From Scenedesmus sp. ARA3 (lineage: Eukaryota > Chlorophyta > Chlorophyceae > Sphaeropleales > Scenedesmaceae), in NCBI GenBank assembly GCA_004335835.1, contig RWJK01001370.1, positions 1 through 45,497 on the forward strand: 45,497 nt of DNA, given 5' to 3'. The notes under the pieces are model-generated. The model did no database searches and was not told the origin of the DNA. It saw nothing but the letters and a program-made list of their open reading frames with translations. Below are positions 10,895-22,560 of the stretch, piece by piece (the first letter of the stretch is position 1; each line of letters starts with the position of its first letter). The translations under genes and the position numbers were made by a program.

Positions 10895-13800
10895 TCACAG
10901 AATTGAGCTCCGCACCTCAACCACCACCGGCCGCTGCTGTTGTTGCGCAATAGCTGCAGCAGCAGCCTGCTTGCGGCGCCGTACCACAAATGCACCCACA
11001 AGCAATACTGCCAGACCGATGGCAGCAATCTCAATGCCCACTATTGTGCCAGCCTTCATTGCAACCTGATGGCTGGCAGCTGCAGCAGCTTCTGCTGCAT
11101 CCTCACCAGGGGTGTTTGTGGTGGTTGATGCATAACTGACACTGATTGGGGTGGCGGTTGACACCTGGAATGCTGTCTTGAACTGACTGTCAAAGGAATC
11201 CCCGATGATTTGCATGTTCTTCTCTATTTCCTCAGTAGATGTAGTGGGTGCAGACACATATACATCAGCAATGGCGGAACCGGGCCGTACATGAGCCACA
11301 GCCACCTGCTGGGCAGATACGTTGGTAGCCCTCATCACTTGCGCCGCAATGCTTTCTTTGAAGCCATCCATTAGCAGATCATCCTGCTGCAGAGCTGAAA
11401 AGTCCGTTGGAAAGCTCAATGTGAATTGTGACGTTGATGTGTGAATCGTTGAGTCCAACTTGCCAGCTGGGGTTGCAGTTGTGGCATCTGCAAGCAAGTG
11501 CATTAACAAGACAGCAGATAGCGGAACTTGAATAGCGCCCATACTCAAGCATGCTTGCATTGGCCCCTTACTTTTACATAGCGCAGCTTGCGGATGACAT
11601 CTGCATTTGCTGCACAACCAGACTGCACAGCAAAGTTTGAAACCCGGATACAACTGTGCTGCCTGTCTCACCTATGCAGCTCAGTGCGTCAATCCGTGTG
11701 GTGGTTGTGCCAGAGGGGCACGACTTGCACACAAAGCCTGCGTCAGCATCCTTGTACGACCCCATAGGACAATAGCATGTATTCGTTTCGCATGACAGTT
11801 TCATTGAGCCAGGGCAGATGCAGGATGCCTGATCTTCAGTCGCCACGAGAGGGATGGGGCAGCGGGAGCAAGTCAGGGTTGCTGTTGCTGTAGAAACCCA
11901 GCCAGGGGCGCAGCTGCTGCAATCTCCATTGGCATCAACATAAGTGCCGGGCTTGCACACTGTAGCAGCAAGAACAGCGGCAGCAACCACGCTTACACCG
12001 GGAACTGGCAGACATGCCATCTGAGCTGGTCATTATCATCCCTAAAACAAAGTCAAGATGCTGCCTGCGCTGCCAGCATTGTGTGCATATCAAGCAGCTG
12101 CACCATAACCATTTAAGTACGTACCGCAAGTGCCATTGATCATAACTCGTTCAGGATCCTGGCACACGCAGGCCGACTGGTGGGCATTAGGAACCAAGTT
12201 GGCAGGGCACTGCTTGCAGGATGTGACATTGCCAGCAGCAGATATCTGCAGGTTCAACAGTACAGCCAGAACTCATGATCAAAGCTGCCCGGCTTAGCAG
12301 GTATTTGTTATACAGGATGTAGGTGGTTGCAGTGAGCTCATACTCAATCGCACAGGCATCAGACCAAGTTTGCCACCAGCCCTGACCAGAACAACGACAT
12401 GTGTACAGCATATGCTGGCCAGTGTACTCACCGTGCCGGCTGGGCAGGTCTTGCACAGGCGTGTCTTTTCTGTGCTGTTGATTGCCAAGTAAGAGCCAGC
12501 TGCACAAGCCCCTGCTGTGATGCAGTAGTTCATGTAATCAGCATCACTGTCACTGGTGGTGCCGTCAGGGCATGCCTTGCAGGATTGATCCCCTGTAGCA
12601 TTGACCACTACAACGTATCCGGTCGCGCACACTGCATGGCAGAGAGATACCACAGGAGGGCACTGAGCCTTTGACAGGACACCTGAGTTACCACTTTGAG
12701 ACGTGCACTCAACTCGGTTCCCTACAGATGCTGCACTTGGTAAGAATGCTGCCGTGCAAACCTCCGACTCATACATCCAAATGTCGCAACTCACCACAGG
12801 TGCCAATGCCAACCTGCTGTGTCCCTGGAACAGGACAGTAGCAGTCTGTCTGCTCAGCATTAGCCTCCATGTCGCCTGGACAGGACCGGCAGCTGGTAGC
12901 ATTGGCGACTGAAGTCACAGTGACTGCAGGACAGGCTTCGCATGCGCCAGCGTCTGTGACGTAGCTTCCTGCTGGGCACACAGCCGTCAAAGCCGCAGAC
13001 ACTGCAGCGGCAGCAGCAGCAGCAACCCAGCATCATTCGCTGACATGATGCATCTTTGTGCAGGTACGGACTCAACATATACCCAAAGATCAAGAAGAAC
13101 AGCACAACACACTGATGACACCCGTTGAATAAACAACTGCTATTGCTTTCCTGCAGGGAAAAGCTGCATGGCAGCGCAGCAAACACACACCGCATCGCAG
13201 TAGGTTGATGCTGGAACTTCAACTTCAAAGCTGACAGCGTCGTGTACCTACCACACAAGCTCTGGTCGTGGCTGGCACGCTTGTCAGCAGGGCACATGGA
13301 GCACGTGGCAGCATTGACCTCTGTAGAGACCCAGCCTGATGCACAGGCTGTGCATGTTGTGCCGTCTTTCAAGTAGAAGCCCTTGGGACAGGCTGCAGGT
13401 GGCAGGGACAGAACACACAGACAGCAGGACGGCACACCTCAACTTGCAACATAGCAGGCTTTACATGCAGTAAACAGGCTGTGCTGCCGCAGTAGCAGCA
13501 GCAAAAGCAACACTAATGTATCAGCAAATGGTTCTGTGGTTGAGCACTTGTGTTAGCACGAGCGCCGCCCACAAATGCAAAACCCACTCACCACAGGCAG
13601 TAGCGTTGACCACCACCCAAAACTGCTGGCAGGAACAGCTTGTCTGTGCAGCGTTGATTGCCTGGCCAGGACCGTTGCAGGATATGCAGGTGGTGGGTTC
13701 AGGCACTGCCGAATAGAACCCAGCAGCGCATTTGGCGCATGTTGAATTGGTTGAAAGGTAGTAGCCTGCAGGACAGAGGCAGGGCTCCCCAGCAGCTGTA

Positions 13801-16007
13801 GCACTAAAGGGAGGTGTGCATGTGCACTCCTGGTAACCATCAGATGCGTCTGCCGTCTTTGTTTCCCTGCTCCCACACGTCCTGCAGCTGGCGGTGTCGT
13901 CTATACCGCGGCCATAACCGTTGTTGAAGCTGCCACTTGGGCAGGCTGTGCAGGTTCCTGTTAAGAGGCCTGCAGGAGTTCGGGGCATGTAGTAGTTCGG
14001 CTTGCACACTGCGCATGACAAGAAAAAGGGAGATGAGCAGCACGTTGTTCACCGCGACAGGCCATTATTTCATTCTGTCCATCACGCTCCAGCAGTAATG
14101 TTATCTGCCAGGTGAGATGGCACAGGGCGATTAGCTGAGTACTGCATAGCGTACTATACATTATCTTTAGGCAGGAGACACACATCCGCCTTGCAGCAAG
14201 GAAAAGGAATATCTCTGTACATGCAGGTGTGGCCGCCTGCTGCAGTCAACTCACAGCATTGCCAGCGATTCGCTGCCAGCTGCAGTGCAGCATTGGCATC
14301 TGGGCACAGGCAGACGTCCTGAGCAGCGCTTGGTGTGCCAGCAGCGCACCGCCCACAAGACAGGGCATTGATGGTTGTAGACACGCCTCCAGGTGGGCAT
14401 GGTGTGCAGGCACCATCATTCATGAGGTAAAATCCCTTTGGGCAGTCTGCACAGGGACATCGCAGCAGCAAGAACAGCACCAGGCACAACGGGCTTAAGC
14501 GAGCGCCAATGTGTTCATTGACTGATGTTTCCTGCAAGCTGGCTGTGTGTAGTCTGCTATGCACGAGTTCCCAGCCACCACGCTGCTGCGGTGCTGCCAG
14601 ATACAAAGCCGCATCAACGTACTGGTGTGAGCCGCACAAATGCACAGGCATGCTTGAACACACGATGCCGATCTTGGCCTGCCACAGCCACAGCAAGCTA
14701 CTCACAGCATGCGCTGTCGTTCCCTGCAACCCTCAGCTGGTTAGCCATGCACACACAGCCTGTCTTCTCCGAGTTGCCTGTCAAGTGGCGGCTCCTGTCA
14801 CACACAACACATGACGCTGCATTAGGTGTTGACACCTCGCCATCCGCGCAGGATGTGCAGTTGAGTGTCCCAGAAGCATTGCTCCAGAACGAGCCGGCTG
14901 GGCAATCTGCAGCAGCACAACAAAAAGAACTTGTCGAGTGTGTGCCAGGCGCTCAAACCCAACCTGCTGAAGCCGCCTTTGGTGGACATCTGCATGCCCT
15001 GCTGTAGTGTTCTGTTCATCATAGCTTGTGTACAGCCAGGTGCGTTGTCAAATGCTTTGCTGCCTCTGCTGCATGGGAGAACAGAGTGGCTGCCGCTGTT
15101 GCAGAAGTACACGGTTGCTAGCGCCTAACGTAAAGCAGTGCCGCAGTTGTCATCTTCAGTGCGCTGATGCAAGTGCTCACCACATGCAGACTGATCTGCT
15201 GTTGCCACAGAGTTGCCCGGGCACTGACTGCACTGGCCACTGTTGGGCTTGGTGGTCACGAGGCCAGGCACACATTTGGTACAGGTTTTGATGCCTGATG
15301 TTTCATTGAGTGCCTTGTAAAAGTAACCCACAGGGCACTCTGCAGCAGCAGCATAACAGCCTTGATGTCAACTGGCAAGCTGGCAGTCACCACTGCCATG
15401 GGTGTCAAGCATACAACGCTTCTTGCCCCTGCATGCAGTGCACAGCCCAAGATCTGCTTATTGCTGTCAAACGCAACTATTACGTGTACGCCAAGCTGTA
15501 CATCTGGCAAAAGAACCGTGGAGCTCACCGCATTGTGTCTGCTGGTGGTTGGGTGGTGTACTGGCGCTGCATGCAAAGCAGCGTGTGGCATTGACGAAGT
15601 ACGACACCTGGCCAGCACTGCATGTGCTGCACTGCCCAGTCGTAGACATATAGTTGCCTGGAGCACATCCTGCGTATGCTGCTTTGCACTGCAAGCACAT
15701 GCCTGACATGCTGACTGTGCCATTGGCACAGGTTGCAGTTGTGGCATTTGTCGTGGCATTGACCACTGGTGCTGGTGATGATGACGCAGCAGTTGCAGTG
15801 GTTGTGGATGCTGCAGCAAGGCACCAAGGAAAGCGTACAAGATTTGTTATGAGCAAGCAGGACGAACACAATGCTGCTTGTGCATCTTCATGTAGCAGTG
15901 CTGGGACTGAGTGAGAGTGTTCAGAGCGTGACGTGGCCCTCACCTGCTGCTCTAGAACGTACATTGCACACCAAAGCTAAAACAAGTGCTATTTGATACC
16001 AATTCAT
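10895..16007 (-). CDS. Cys-rich type I membrane protein, ephrin-receptor/TNFR-like repeats
   Basis: Twelve exons join in phase: 15944-16007, 15529-15810, 15181-15339, 14706-14906, 14255-14446, 13592-14008, 13252-13392, 12795-13001, 12432-12730, 12125-12245, 11672-11959, 10895-11487; 987 residues. Exon 1 gives a signal peptide (MNWYQIALVLALVCN). Residues about 25-790 are tandem Cys-rich modules of the GCC2/GCC3 or ephrin-receptor-like type, with CPAGSF, CPKGFYL, GWVST and C..C spacing. Residues about 805-910 (QFTLSFPTDFSALQQDDLL) look SEA-like or ZP-like without Cys. A membrane segment spans about 936-959 (IVGIEIAAIGLAVLLVGAFVV), followed by RRRK and a 25-residue cytoplasmic tail. Most likely a cell-surface or endomembrane receptor-like protein; ligand unknown. 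Ten of eleven introns are phase 1, so exons correspond to repeat modules. Divergent from the SDR gene. Confidence 0.9.
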
Positions 16008-16857
16008 GGCTACGTTTGCATGCACGGCTGCGGAGGTGTCTACAGGCGTCCGCGAATGCTGTCGTTGATGGCACCGCTAGCTGTGCTGAACTTGTCAGAA
16101 GTATTACTGAAAGAATTCAACCATTCTATAGTTCTATAGTTGAGCTTGCGGTGTGCAAGAGCGATAGGACGCATGCAGTCAACAAACAGATGAGTGAAAT
16201 TGAACGTCCAGGGTCTGGCGTTCGGGTTCTTGAAAACACGCGGAAAATGCACAAAGTCCACTCGTGTCTACTAAAAAGCACTAAGCTGGGTAATTTTCGT
16301 TTGTGACCCAGACAAAGCTCAAGCTGGACCCATGCACCGTATGGTGCTGCACATGACATGTAAGCCCCATTGCGGTGCTGCCACCCAGCGCTTAGATCCT
16401 GTGGCACCGTGTTCATTATATACTCACCGTTCACTATCTTAATGCACCATTTGCGTTGTGTACATCTCTACAGTGTCTGCCAAGCCCCGTGCAGCTGGCC
16501 GCTGGCCCACTGCTGGCCAACTGCAGTGGGCCAGAGTCTGACCCTAGATACTTCTGACAGTGTCACTTGCAGAGGTAACAAGGGCATTCATGAATGGCAC
16601 GCATCATCCCATAGAACACATGTATGTTCAGCTTGTGTTTATCAAGTGTACGCTGAAAGCTGTGTCCTGCATGCCAGGGGCTGCAGTTGTGTTGTTCATC
16701 TTCAGTACATTGAAGAGAGCCCTTTTGGCACTTGCAAGCTGCGTATCAGCGGTAATACAGCATATAGGTATTCAAGTCACGACAGCGAAGCGTGCGTGGC
16801 CTACAGCGTTTGCACCTTCAAGGCTTGTTTCTTGGGCGCGGGGTGCGAAGTTCAGCC
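16008..16857. promoter_or_regulatory. divergent spacer between Cys-rich receptor-like and SDR genes
   Basis: 850 bp between two outward-facing starts. It carries the promoters and leaders of both genes. The notable element is a 12-bp perfect inverted repeat at 16502-16534. An untranslated first exon for the SDR cannot be excluded. Confidence 0.4.
16502..16534. repeat. perfect 12-bp inverted repeat (hairpin)
   Basis: CTGGCCCACTGC at 16502-16513 is exactly complementary to GCAGTGGGCCAG at 16523-16534, with a 9-base loop. It lies 324 bp before the SDR start codon. Confidence 0.85.
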
Positions 16858-19460
16858 ATGGGCAAGATAGAGGATCAGTACGTCATAGTCACTGGAGGTA
16901 AGTCCATTATATGGCAGCATAGCGCCGGGCACCGAGAGCACCGTTCGACCGTGTTTCTCCCCAACCACTTCAGACTGGGTGACCCGTGGCCATGTGTTGC
17001 GCATTCCTGTCAGCCACTATGCGTGAAACTTCTGTGTCAAACAGCATTTTTTATTCTTTGTAGATACATTTGCAACACAGCAAGATACGTGCAGTCGTGC
17101 ATCACTGCTTAGGACTGTCACTGCTGTTGCTGTGCTGTTACTGCCCTGCAGGCACACGTGGCATTGGGCTGGAGGTGAGCATAGGTGCAGAGAAGAGAGC
17201 AATCACGCTTGAACACTCCTGTCTTGTAGGTTGATATATGACTGTCTTCACAATGAAACTGCACCTGCTGGAACTAACCAGAGTTGCTGCACACCCTGCG
17301 GCATGTGTACGTGCGTTGGCGTGCTGCTATGCAGTTTGTTGCACAGCTGCTGCAGCAGGGCAACACCGTCCTCGCTACAGGCCGGGACCCCTCCACATCA
17401 CCTGGTCTGCAGAAGCTGGCACAGCAGTATGGAGATAAGCTCATCACAACAAGCTTGGAGGCATCAGACCCAGCCAGCGTGGTGCAGTGGGCAGCAGCAG
17501 TGAAGGACAGCGGCCGCATACCACACGTTGATGTGAGCTGCTGCTGTCTGCTGGTGTCGTGCATCATTGTGCAGCAGCAATCATGCAGCAGGCGCATTCC
17601 TGCAGGCAATCCGCATCACACATACACTACACGATGCCAGCAGTGAGCTGCAGTGCAGATGCTGGGTGGTTGGCTTCCTCTCTTGCAGCAAGTAAATGCA
17701 GCAGCCAGCGCTCCAGCCACAGAACTACCACACAAAGTGATTGCTGTTGCGGGTGCTGCAGGTGCTTGTCAGCAATGCAGCTGTGCTGCTGGACAGCTTT
17801 GAGGAGCGCCTGGCTGACTTTGACCCTGAGGCCTTCCTGAAGACCATCAGCACCAACACGCTGGGGCCGCTCATGGTGCTCAGGGAGCTGCTCAAACACG
17901 TGCGGGCATGCTGGTTATTGCACCAGCTGTGCGGTGCATGGGCCTGCATAAGTGTCTGACAGCAGCAACCAGGCTTGGCGGTCCATTGTGTGGGCAAGCT
18001 GTCGACCACTCAACTTTGGTTGAAGGCGGGACAGTGTTTTGGGCGCTGTCTAGAAACGTGGCTGCCCATGCTTGAGCATTGCAGCTTGATAGATGAAGCA
18101 GCCTGTCGACAATGGCTGTGATTGCAGACAACTCTCTGAAAGGCAACTCTCTGAAATGCAGATGGTGCGCCTTGAGCTGACAGTTTGTGCATACTGGTTT
18201 GTGGTCGGGTACTGCAGGGCCTGCTTGGAGGGGACTGCCACAGCCTTGTGGTCCACGTCAGCTCATTAGCAGGTACTTCCTAGCTGCTGCTGCTGCTACT
18301 GCTGCTGCTGCTGCTGGTGGTGGTGGTGCAAGCCAGGTTGCGCAGGCTGCCCTGCAGCCTGTATTACTTTGGCCCTACGCACACTTGGCCAGCAACTGTT
18401 GTACAGCTTGTTTCATGGGAGCAGCAGCAGAGCCAATGAGCCTGGAGAGCAGCTGCTGACATGCTATGGAACATCTGCTGGCAGCAATGGTCGTGTACAA
18501 TGATTAACGCATCTCACTGGCGATCAGCAACGGCACGGGCAGCAGCTGGCAACAGCACCTGCAGACCGCACGAGCCAGCAATGAACGTTTCATGCAGCGC
18601 GTCAGCTGAGAAGTGATGCATGCGCATGTGCGTTGGCTGCTGCTGCAGGGTCCATTGGTGACGAGCTGCTGCAGGGTATCTACATCTACAACTACAGGTG
18701 AACAGCCACAACCATATATAGGCAGCTGTGTTGCAAATTAAGTCAAGACAAGGCTGGCGATACATGGACCCAAACCCTTCAACCTTGGCTGTGGTGCTGC
18801 ATATGAGCTGGACGCACAAAACGATTACCAATAACCAGCTGGATTGTGGCATTTGAGATGAGGGCATGACACAAGGCTGTCTGGCACCAAATGCTGGCCG
18901 TTGCTCTGCTGTCGCGCACCACAGGGCATCCAAGGCTGCCCTGAATATGGTGGCAGTGACCTCCTCAAGGGAGCTGGCTGACAAGAATGTCACCTCAGTC
19001 GTGCTGCACCCAGGTAGGACTGATGCAATGCAATGCATCACAAGCTTACTTTGCCATAGTGCATGGCTGCTAGTAAATCAGCTCATGGAGAATTCTGCTG
19101 GCTGCTGGGCATGCAGACCAAGCCAGCTATCCAGTGGAAAGGCAGCTGTTGCACAGCTGCTCAGCTAATGTAACACCACGGGTAGCGGAAGTCTTCATAA
19201 GATGCAGCAACTGCAGAGATCCGTACGAGTCACGGTATGCAACAGTCGCCTGTTTTGTTCAAGGTATCACCAATGCCGCATGTCCTGCTGCTGCTGCTGC
19301 TGCAGGCGCTGTGAGGACTGACATGAACCCTCGCTGGGACCTCAGCATCCCCACCTCTGAGAGTGTGACAGCACAGCTGAAGATCCTGGAAGGAGCCGAG
19401 CCAGTGCAATCTCTGAATGGCAAGTTCTACTCGTACACAGGCGAAGAGCTGCCGTGGTGA
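16858..19460 (+). CDS. short-chain dehydrogenase/reductase, C-factor-like
   Basis: Eight exons in phase: 16858-16897, 17152-17174, 17335-17532, 17762-17899, 18218-18272, 18649-18697, 18925-19013, 19306-19460; 248 residues, normal for a classical SDR. Visible motifs are the Rossmann TGGTRGIG (residues 12-19), NAA at 92-94, the Ser pair in VHVSSLAG (148-149) and the catalytic Y167-RAS-K171. The later HPGAVRTDM is typical of the csgA/C-factor-like and carbonyl-reductase-like subgroup. It should use NAD(P)H to reduce or oxidise a small carbonyl/alcohol substrate that sequence does not reveal. No transit peptide is evident, so cytosolic location is likely. The glycine motif is split across exon 1 and a 23-base micro-exon. 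Several acceptors (18649, 19306) are (CTG)nCAG. Confidence 0.93.
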
Positions 19461-20150
19461 TCAACGGCAGTTGAGGTTTGTGATCTTGACTTGACATTTC
19501 CAAGCACCATTATTATGCACAACTTTCTTTTACATTCAATGATGAATTGAAGCAGCTGTTGGCGGAGATGTGCTAGGTGTTTGTACGCACACAGCTGAAT
19601 TCTCTCCCCTCCTTGCTGTGTCTTGATTTCATCTGTGGCTACAGTGTGTGGCTACAGTGTGTGACCACCTTGGTGCCACAGTGCGGCATGATGTGCTGAC
19701 TCAGACTGGAGCTAGATTCTGACTGTCAGAGTCTGACTCCAGTCGGAATGGACTGCTAAATATTACCAAGTTGCCAGGTCACTGTGACTGGCACCAGTAT
19801 GCATGGTCAAGTGGTCCCTTCATGCATGGTGCTGGCTCAGTACTGCTGCAGTACAACTGCGAGCCACGTGTAACTTACGGCATGGCCCGGACCGTCTTTG
19901 GCCAGGTTCATGCTATACAGCACGCAAATTGCATGGCTCCGGTGCGCATGTTGCCTGTGTCACAGTTTGAAGTAAGTTACGCTGTTGACACCCTGGCAGG
20001 GCTTTGGAACTGACCCCTGATCTCCAGTGACATGTATGTTGATGGGTGGCAAAGGCTCGGGTGGTCAGCGAAGCTAGGTTGTGGCAGTTCACGCTGTGTA
20101 GGTGCCGTCACGTCACAAGCACTTCACCCCTGCTCCACCTGTTCGACAGT
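19461..20150. other. spacer between SDR and DUF1990 genes
   Basis: Same-strand spacer of 690 bp holding the SDR 3' region and the DUF1990 5' region. It includes repeated GTGTGTGGCTACA near 19640-19662 and an imperfect inverted repeat around 19700-19745 (CAGACTGGAG versus CTCCAGTCGG). No gene seen. Confidence 0.4.
19869..19873 (+). terminator. candidate TGTAA polyadenylation signal for the SDR
   Basis: TGTAA is the usual polyadenylation motif of chlorophyte algae. This is the first I noticed downstream of the SDR stop, 409 bp away. A five-base match is weak evidence alone. Confidence 0.3.
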
Positions 20151-22560
20151 ATGCTTGCCTCTGTGGGCCACGTGAGCAGCGCGCCTGCTGGGGGCAGGAG
20201 CGGCAAAACATGCTTTACGGCTGCAAACACTACGAATACGCGTCGCAGGAGGGCTATTGTGACAGCGAGGGCAGCTTTGTCCTCAGCAACGAAAGACTTC
20301 ACAGGGCTTTCCTCGCTGAGGTTCGCCAAGCCAACATCTGCAGAGATGCTTGGATTGATGGATGAATGGACTAGGTAGGCGAAGGCCCTTGCCGATCCAC
20401 ACACACGTATTGTTCAGCAGGCCTAACATCACCGACACGCCACCCAGGTACAGGCGTGCACGCATTCATCCCGATTGCGCTGTATAAAGTTTCTGCAGTC
20501 GATCATTATCGTTTCTTGCTCCCTGCACAAGGCATGTGCAAGGGCAGCCTGCGAGCAGGGTGTGTGCTGCTTTTGAGGGTGCCTGGTCAGTTTGTATGCA
20601 CAGGCACCAAAGCGTGTGCCCTCACGCAACACTGGGATTATCAACAATATGCATGTCGCATCTGCAACCCTAAGCGCATGTGCAGCATACTTGTGGATAG
20701 AACCACCTACATTGGAGCTATACTGCTGGTGATGCAGCAGAGCCTGCTATGCCCTTCTGACGGTGCAACACCAGCTAAATTATGCTCATGCTACTGCTGC
20801 TGCCACATAACAGCCGAGACTGCAACCATGACTTTGCTGGTGCATCTGTCAGCGCGCCAGACCTGCCAGCTGGCGTTCAAAACGGTGGTTTCATGATCAC
20901 AAAAACCAGGAAGCAGGTTGGCAGCGGCCAGGACGTGTACAAGGCAGCAGTGGACGCAGTGAAAAACTGGGCACATCTGCAGCTAGGTGAATACATACGG
21001 CACACGCCTGTTGCTGTGTTGGCAATCGCGCTGCAGCAACAGCTCATAGCACTCCTGCAGGCGGGCTTGTGTTGCTGAGAGCAGCAGCAGAATGCACAGC
21101 TGCAGGCTGCCATGCTATGTCAACAGTTGCACAGCCGGCCTGTTCTCATTGCATACGTGTGTCAAGAACGAGATGTTGCATCAGCTTGTTTGTGTGCGCA
21201 CACAGCAGCTGGCCCTACACCGCGCATCTGGTCCTGGCATGGCTGCCCTGCGACGTCTTATCGGCCCCTGGATGCCTTCCCAGCTTACGCTAGCCACGCC
21301 TGCGGCTGACAGCTGCCACATGCGCCACACCTGCCACACTCGCATACTCCTCGGGCAGGGGGGATTCTGGACCAGCATTGCTCGAAGGTGCGCAATTGTG
21401 CATCTATCATGCCTAAAACTGCCATATTACTTCTGCCACATCTGCACAGGTTGGAATTGCACAACCAACCCAGCCATGAAGGTTGGCGCCACGATCTGCA
21501 GCGCCACACAGACAGTGGTGCCCTGGAGCGTGCTGCCTGCGCGCGTCACATACATGAACGAAGGCTCGGAGCAGTTTGATAATGGACCAGGTGCGGCACA
21601 CTGTCATCTAATCGTGTTGTGGAGACAGGTTGCTGTTAGATGTTGCAATGCCTCTTGGTGTCGCAGCACAATGCTGATGCGCTCTGCACAGCAGGGTATG
21701 CCGCATTTCTGCTTTCCTGCAAGCTTGCTGCACTCGGCATCACTATAATATGTCGTCTGCCTGTGCTGAGAGTGCTTCATCACCCGGTTTCAACCCAAAC
21801 ACAGCAAAATTTGTCCGCTGGAGTTCCACCCATGCCATTGTCTTACATGTATTGCCTGTGTGTTGCTGTGTGCTGCAGGCAAGCGCTTTGCGCTGGGCAT
21901 GTGCTCGCTGGATGGGCACCAGCTTGCAGGAGAGGAGCGCTTTGCAGTGGAGCTGCATGCGGACGGCTCCGTGTGGTGAGCTGGGTGGCAGCTGTGGCGG
22001 TGCAGTGTGCAGATGCACAGTTGGTCTTGACTGCACGCAGACGGCTCCTCGTGGTGAAAGGCTGCAGCTGCTGCAGTGTAGTGGTGCAGATGCACAGTTT
22101 GTCTTGGCTGCAGGAAGCCGCCTGTGTGTGATGAGCTGGGTTGCTGCTGTTGCAGCTGTTACAGTGCAGCTGTGTGGTGGGGGTGTGCAGCGGGCTTTGG
22201 CTGCACGCAAACAGCTCCGTGTGGTGAGCAGGGTTGCAGCTGTGGCAGCGCAGTGGTGCGGGTGCGCAGTGGCCTTGGCACAAGGAGTGACGCTTGCAGG
22301 AGACGGGGCAGTTGGACCTGCTTGCAGCGCTGTCTCTGTCGCCATGTTTGGGATGTACGTGTGACGTTTAGCATGGTGATGTGCAAGGTCTTGACCATGT
22401 TTTGATGTGTGGCTGCTGCTGCTGCTGCAGGTACGAGGTGTTCCTGTTCTCAAAGCCAGACACGCTGCTGGCTCTGGTGTCGCTGCCGGTGGTGAAGATC
22501 ATGCAGCTGCGCTACGTCAACGACTCAGCATCAGCAGTTGCGGCGGTAGTCAAAGCCTGA
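20151..22560 (+). CDS. DUF1990/UPF0548 protein with plastid-type leader
   Basis: Five exons in phase: 20151-20374, 20814-20986, 21450-21590, 21879-21975, 22431-22560; 254 residues. Residues 1 to about 60 are rich in Ser, Ala, Arg and Thr and poor in acids (TTNTRRRRAIVTARAALSS), as in chloroplast transit peptides. The rest matches the DUF1990 (UPF0548) pattern: LPAGVQNGGF, a GSGQDVYKAAVDAVKNW segment, WSVLPARVTYMNEG, then EERFAVELHADGSVWYEV and a closing LFSKPDTLLALVSLP stretch. The family is widespread in bacteria and plants but its biochemical role is not established. The first ATG of the open frame was chosen. Intron 4 is almost entirely reiterated copies of the exon 4 end, and intron 2 carries a dispersed repeat found elsewhere in the window. 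Confidence 0.88.
21353..21413 (+). repeat. dispersed repeat, copy A
   Basis: Core GATTCTGGACCAGCATTGCT followed by CGAAGGTGCGCA, within intron 2 of the DUF1990 gene. It matches copies B (34137) and C (40758) on the same strand but not the flanking DNA. Confidence 0.75.
21955..22290 (+). repeat. four-unit array of the DUF1990 exon 4 donor edge
   Basis: The end of exon 4 (encoding ADGSVW) plus its donor and about 50 bases of intron is repeated, with units starting at about 21955, 22033, 22110 and 22203 (77-93-bp period). Unit 4 retains CTCCGTGTGGTGAGC, identical over the donor to the real site; units 2 and 3 are altered there. Confidence 0.85.

Noticed and set aside
19695..19745. Inverted repeat after the SDR gene as a terminator
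   Set aside because: The stem is imperfect, and nuclear genes do not use hairpin terminators of the bacterial type.
21750..22364. 204-codon plus-strand frame with repeated AAVAAV/CGGAV segments
   Set aside because: It crosses exon 4 and intron 4 of the DUF1990 gene in the wrong frame; periodicity comes from the donor-edge array.
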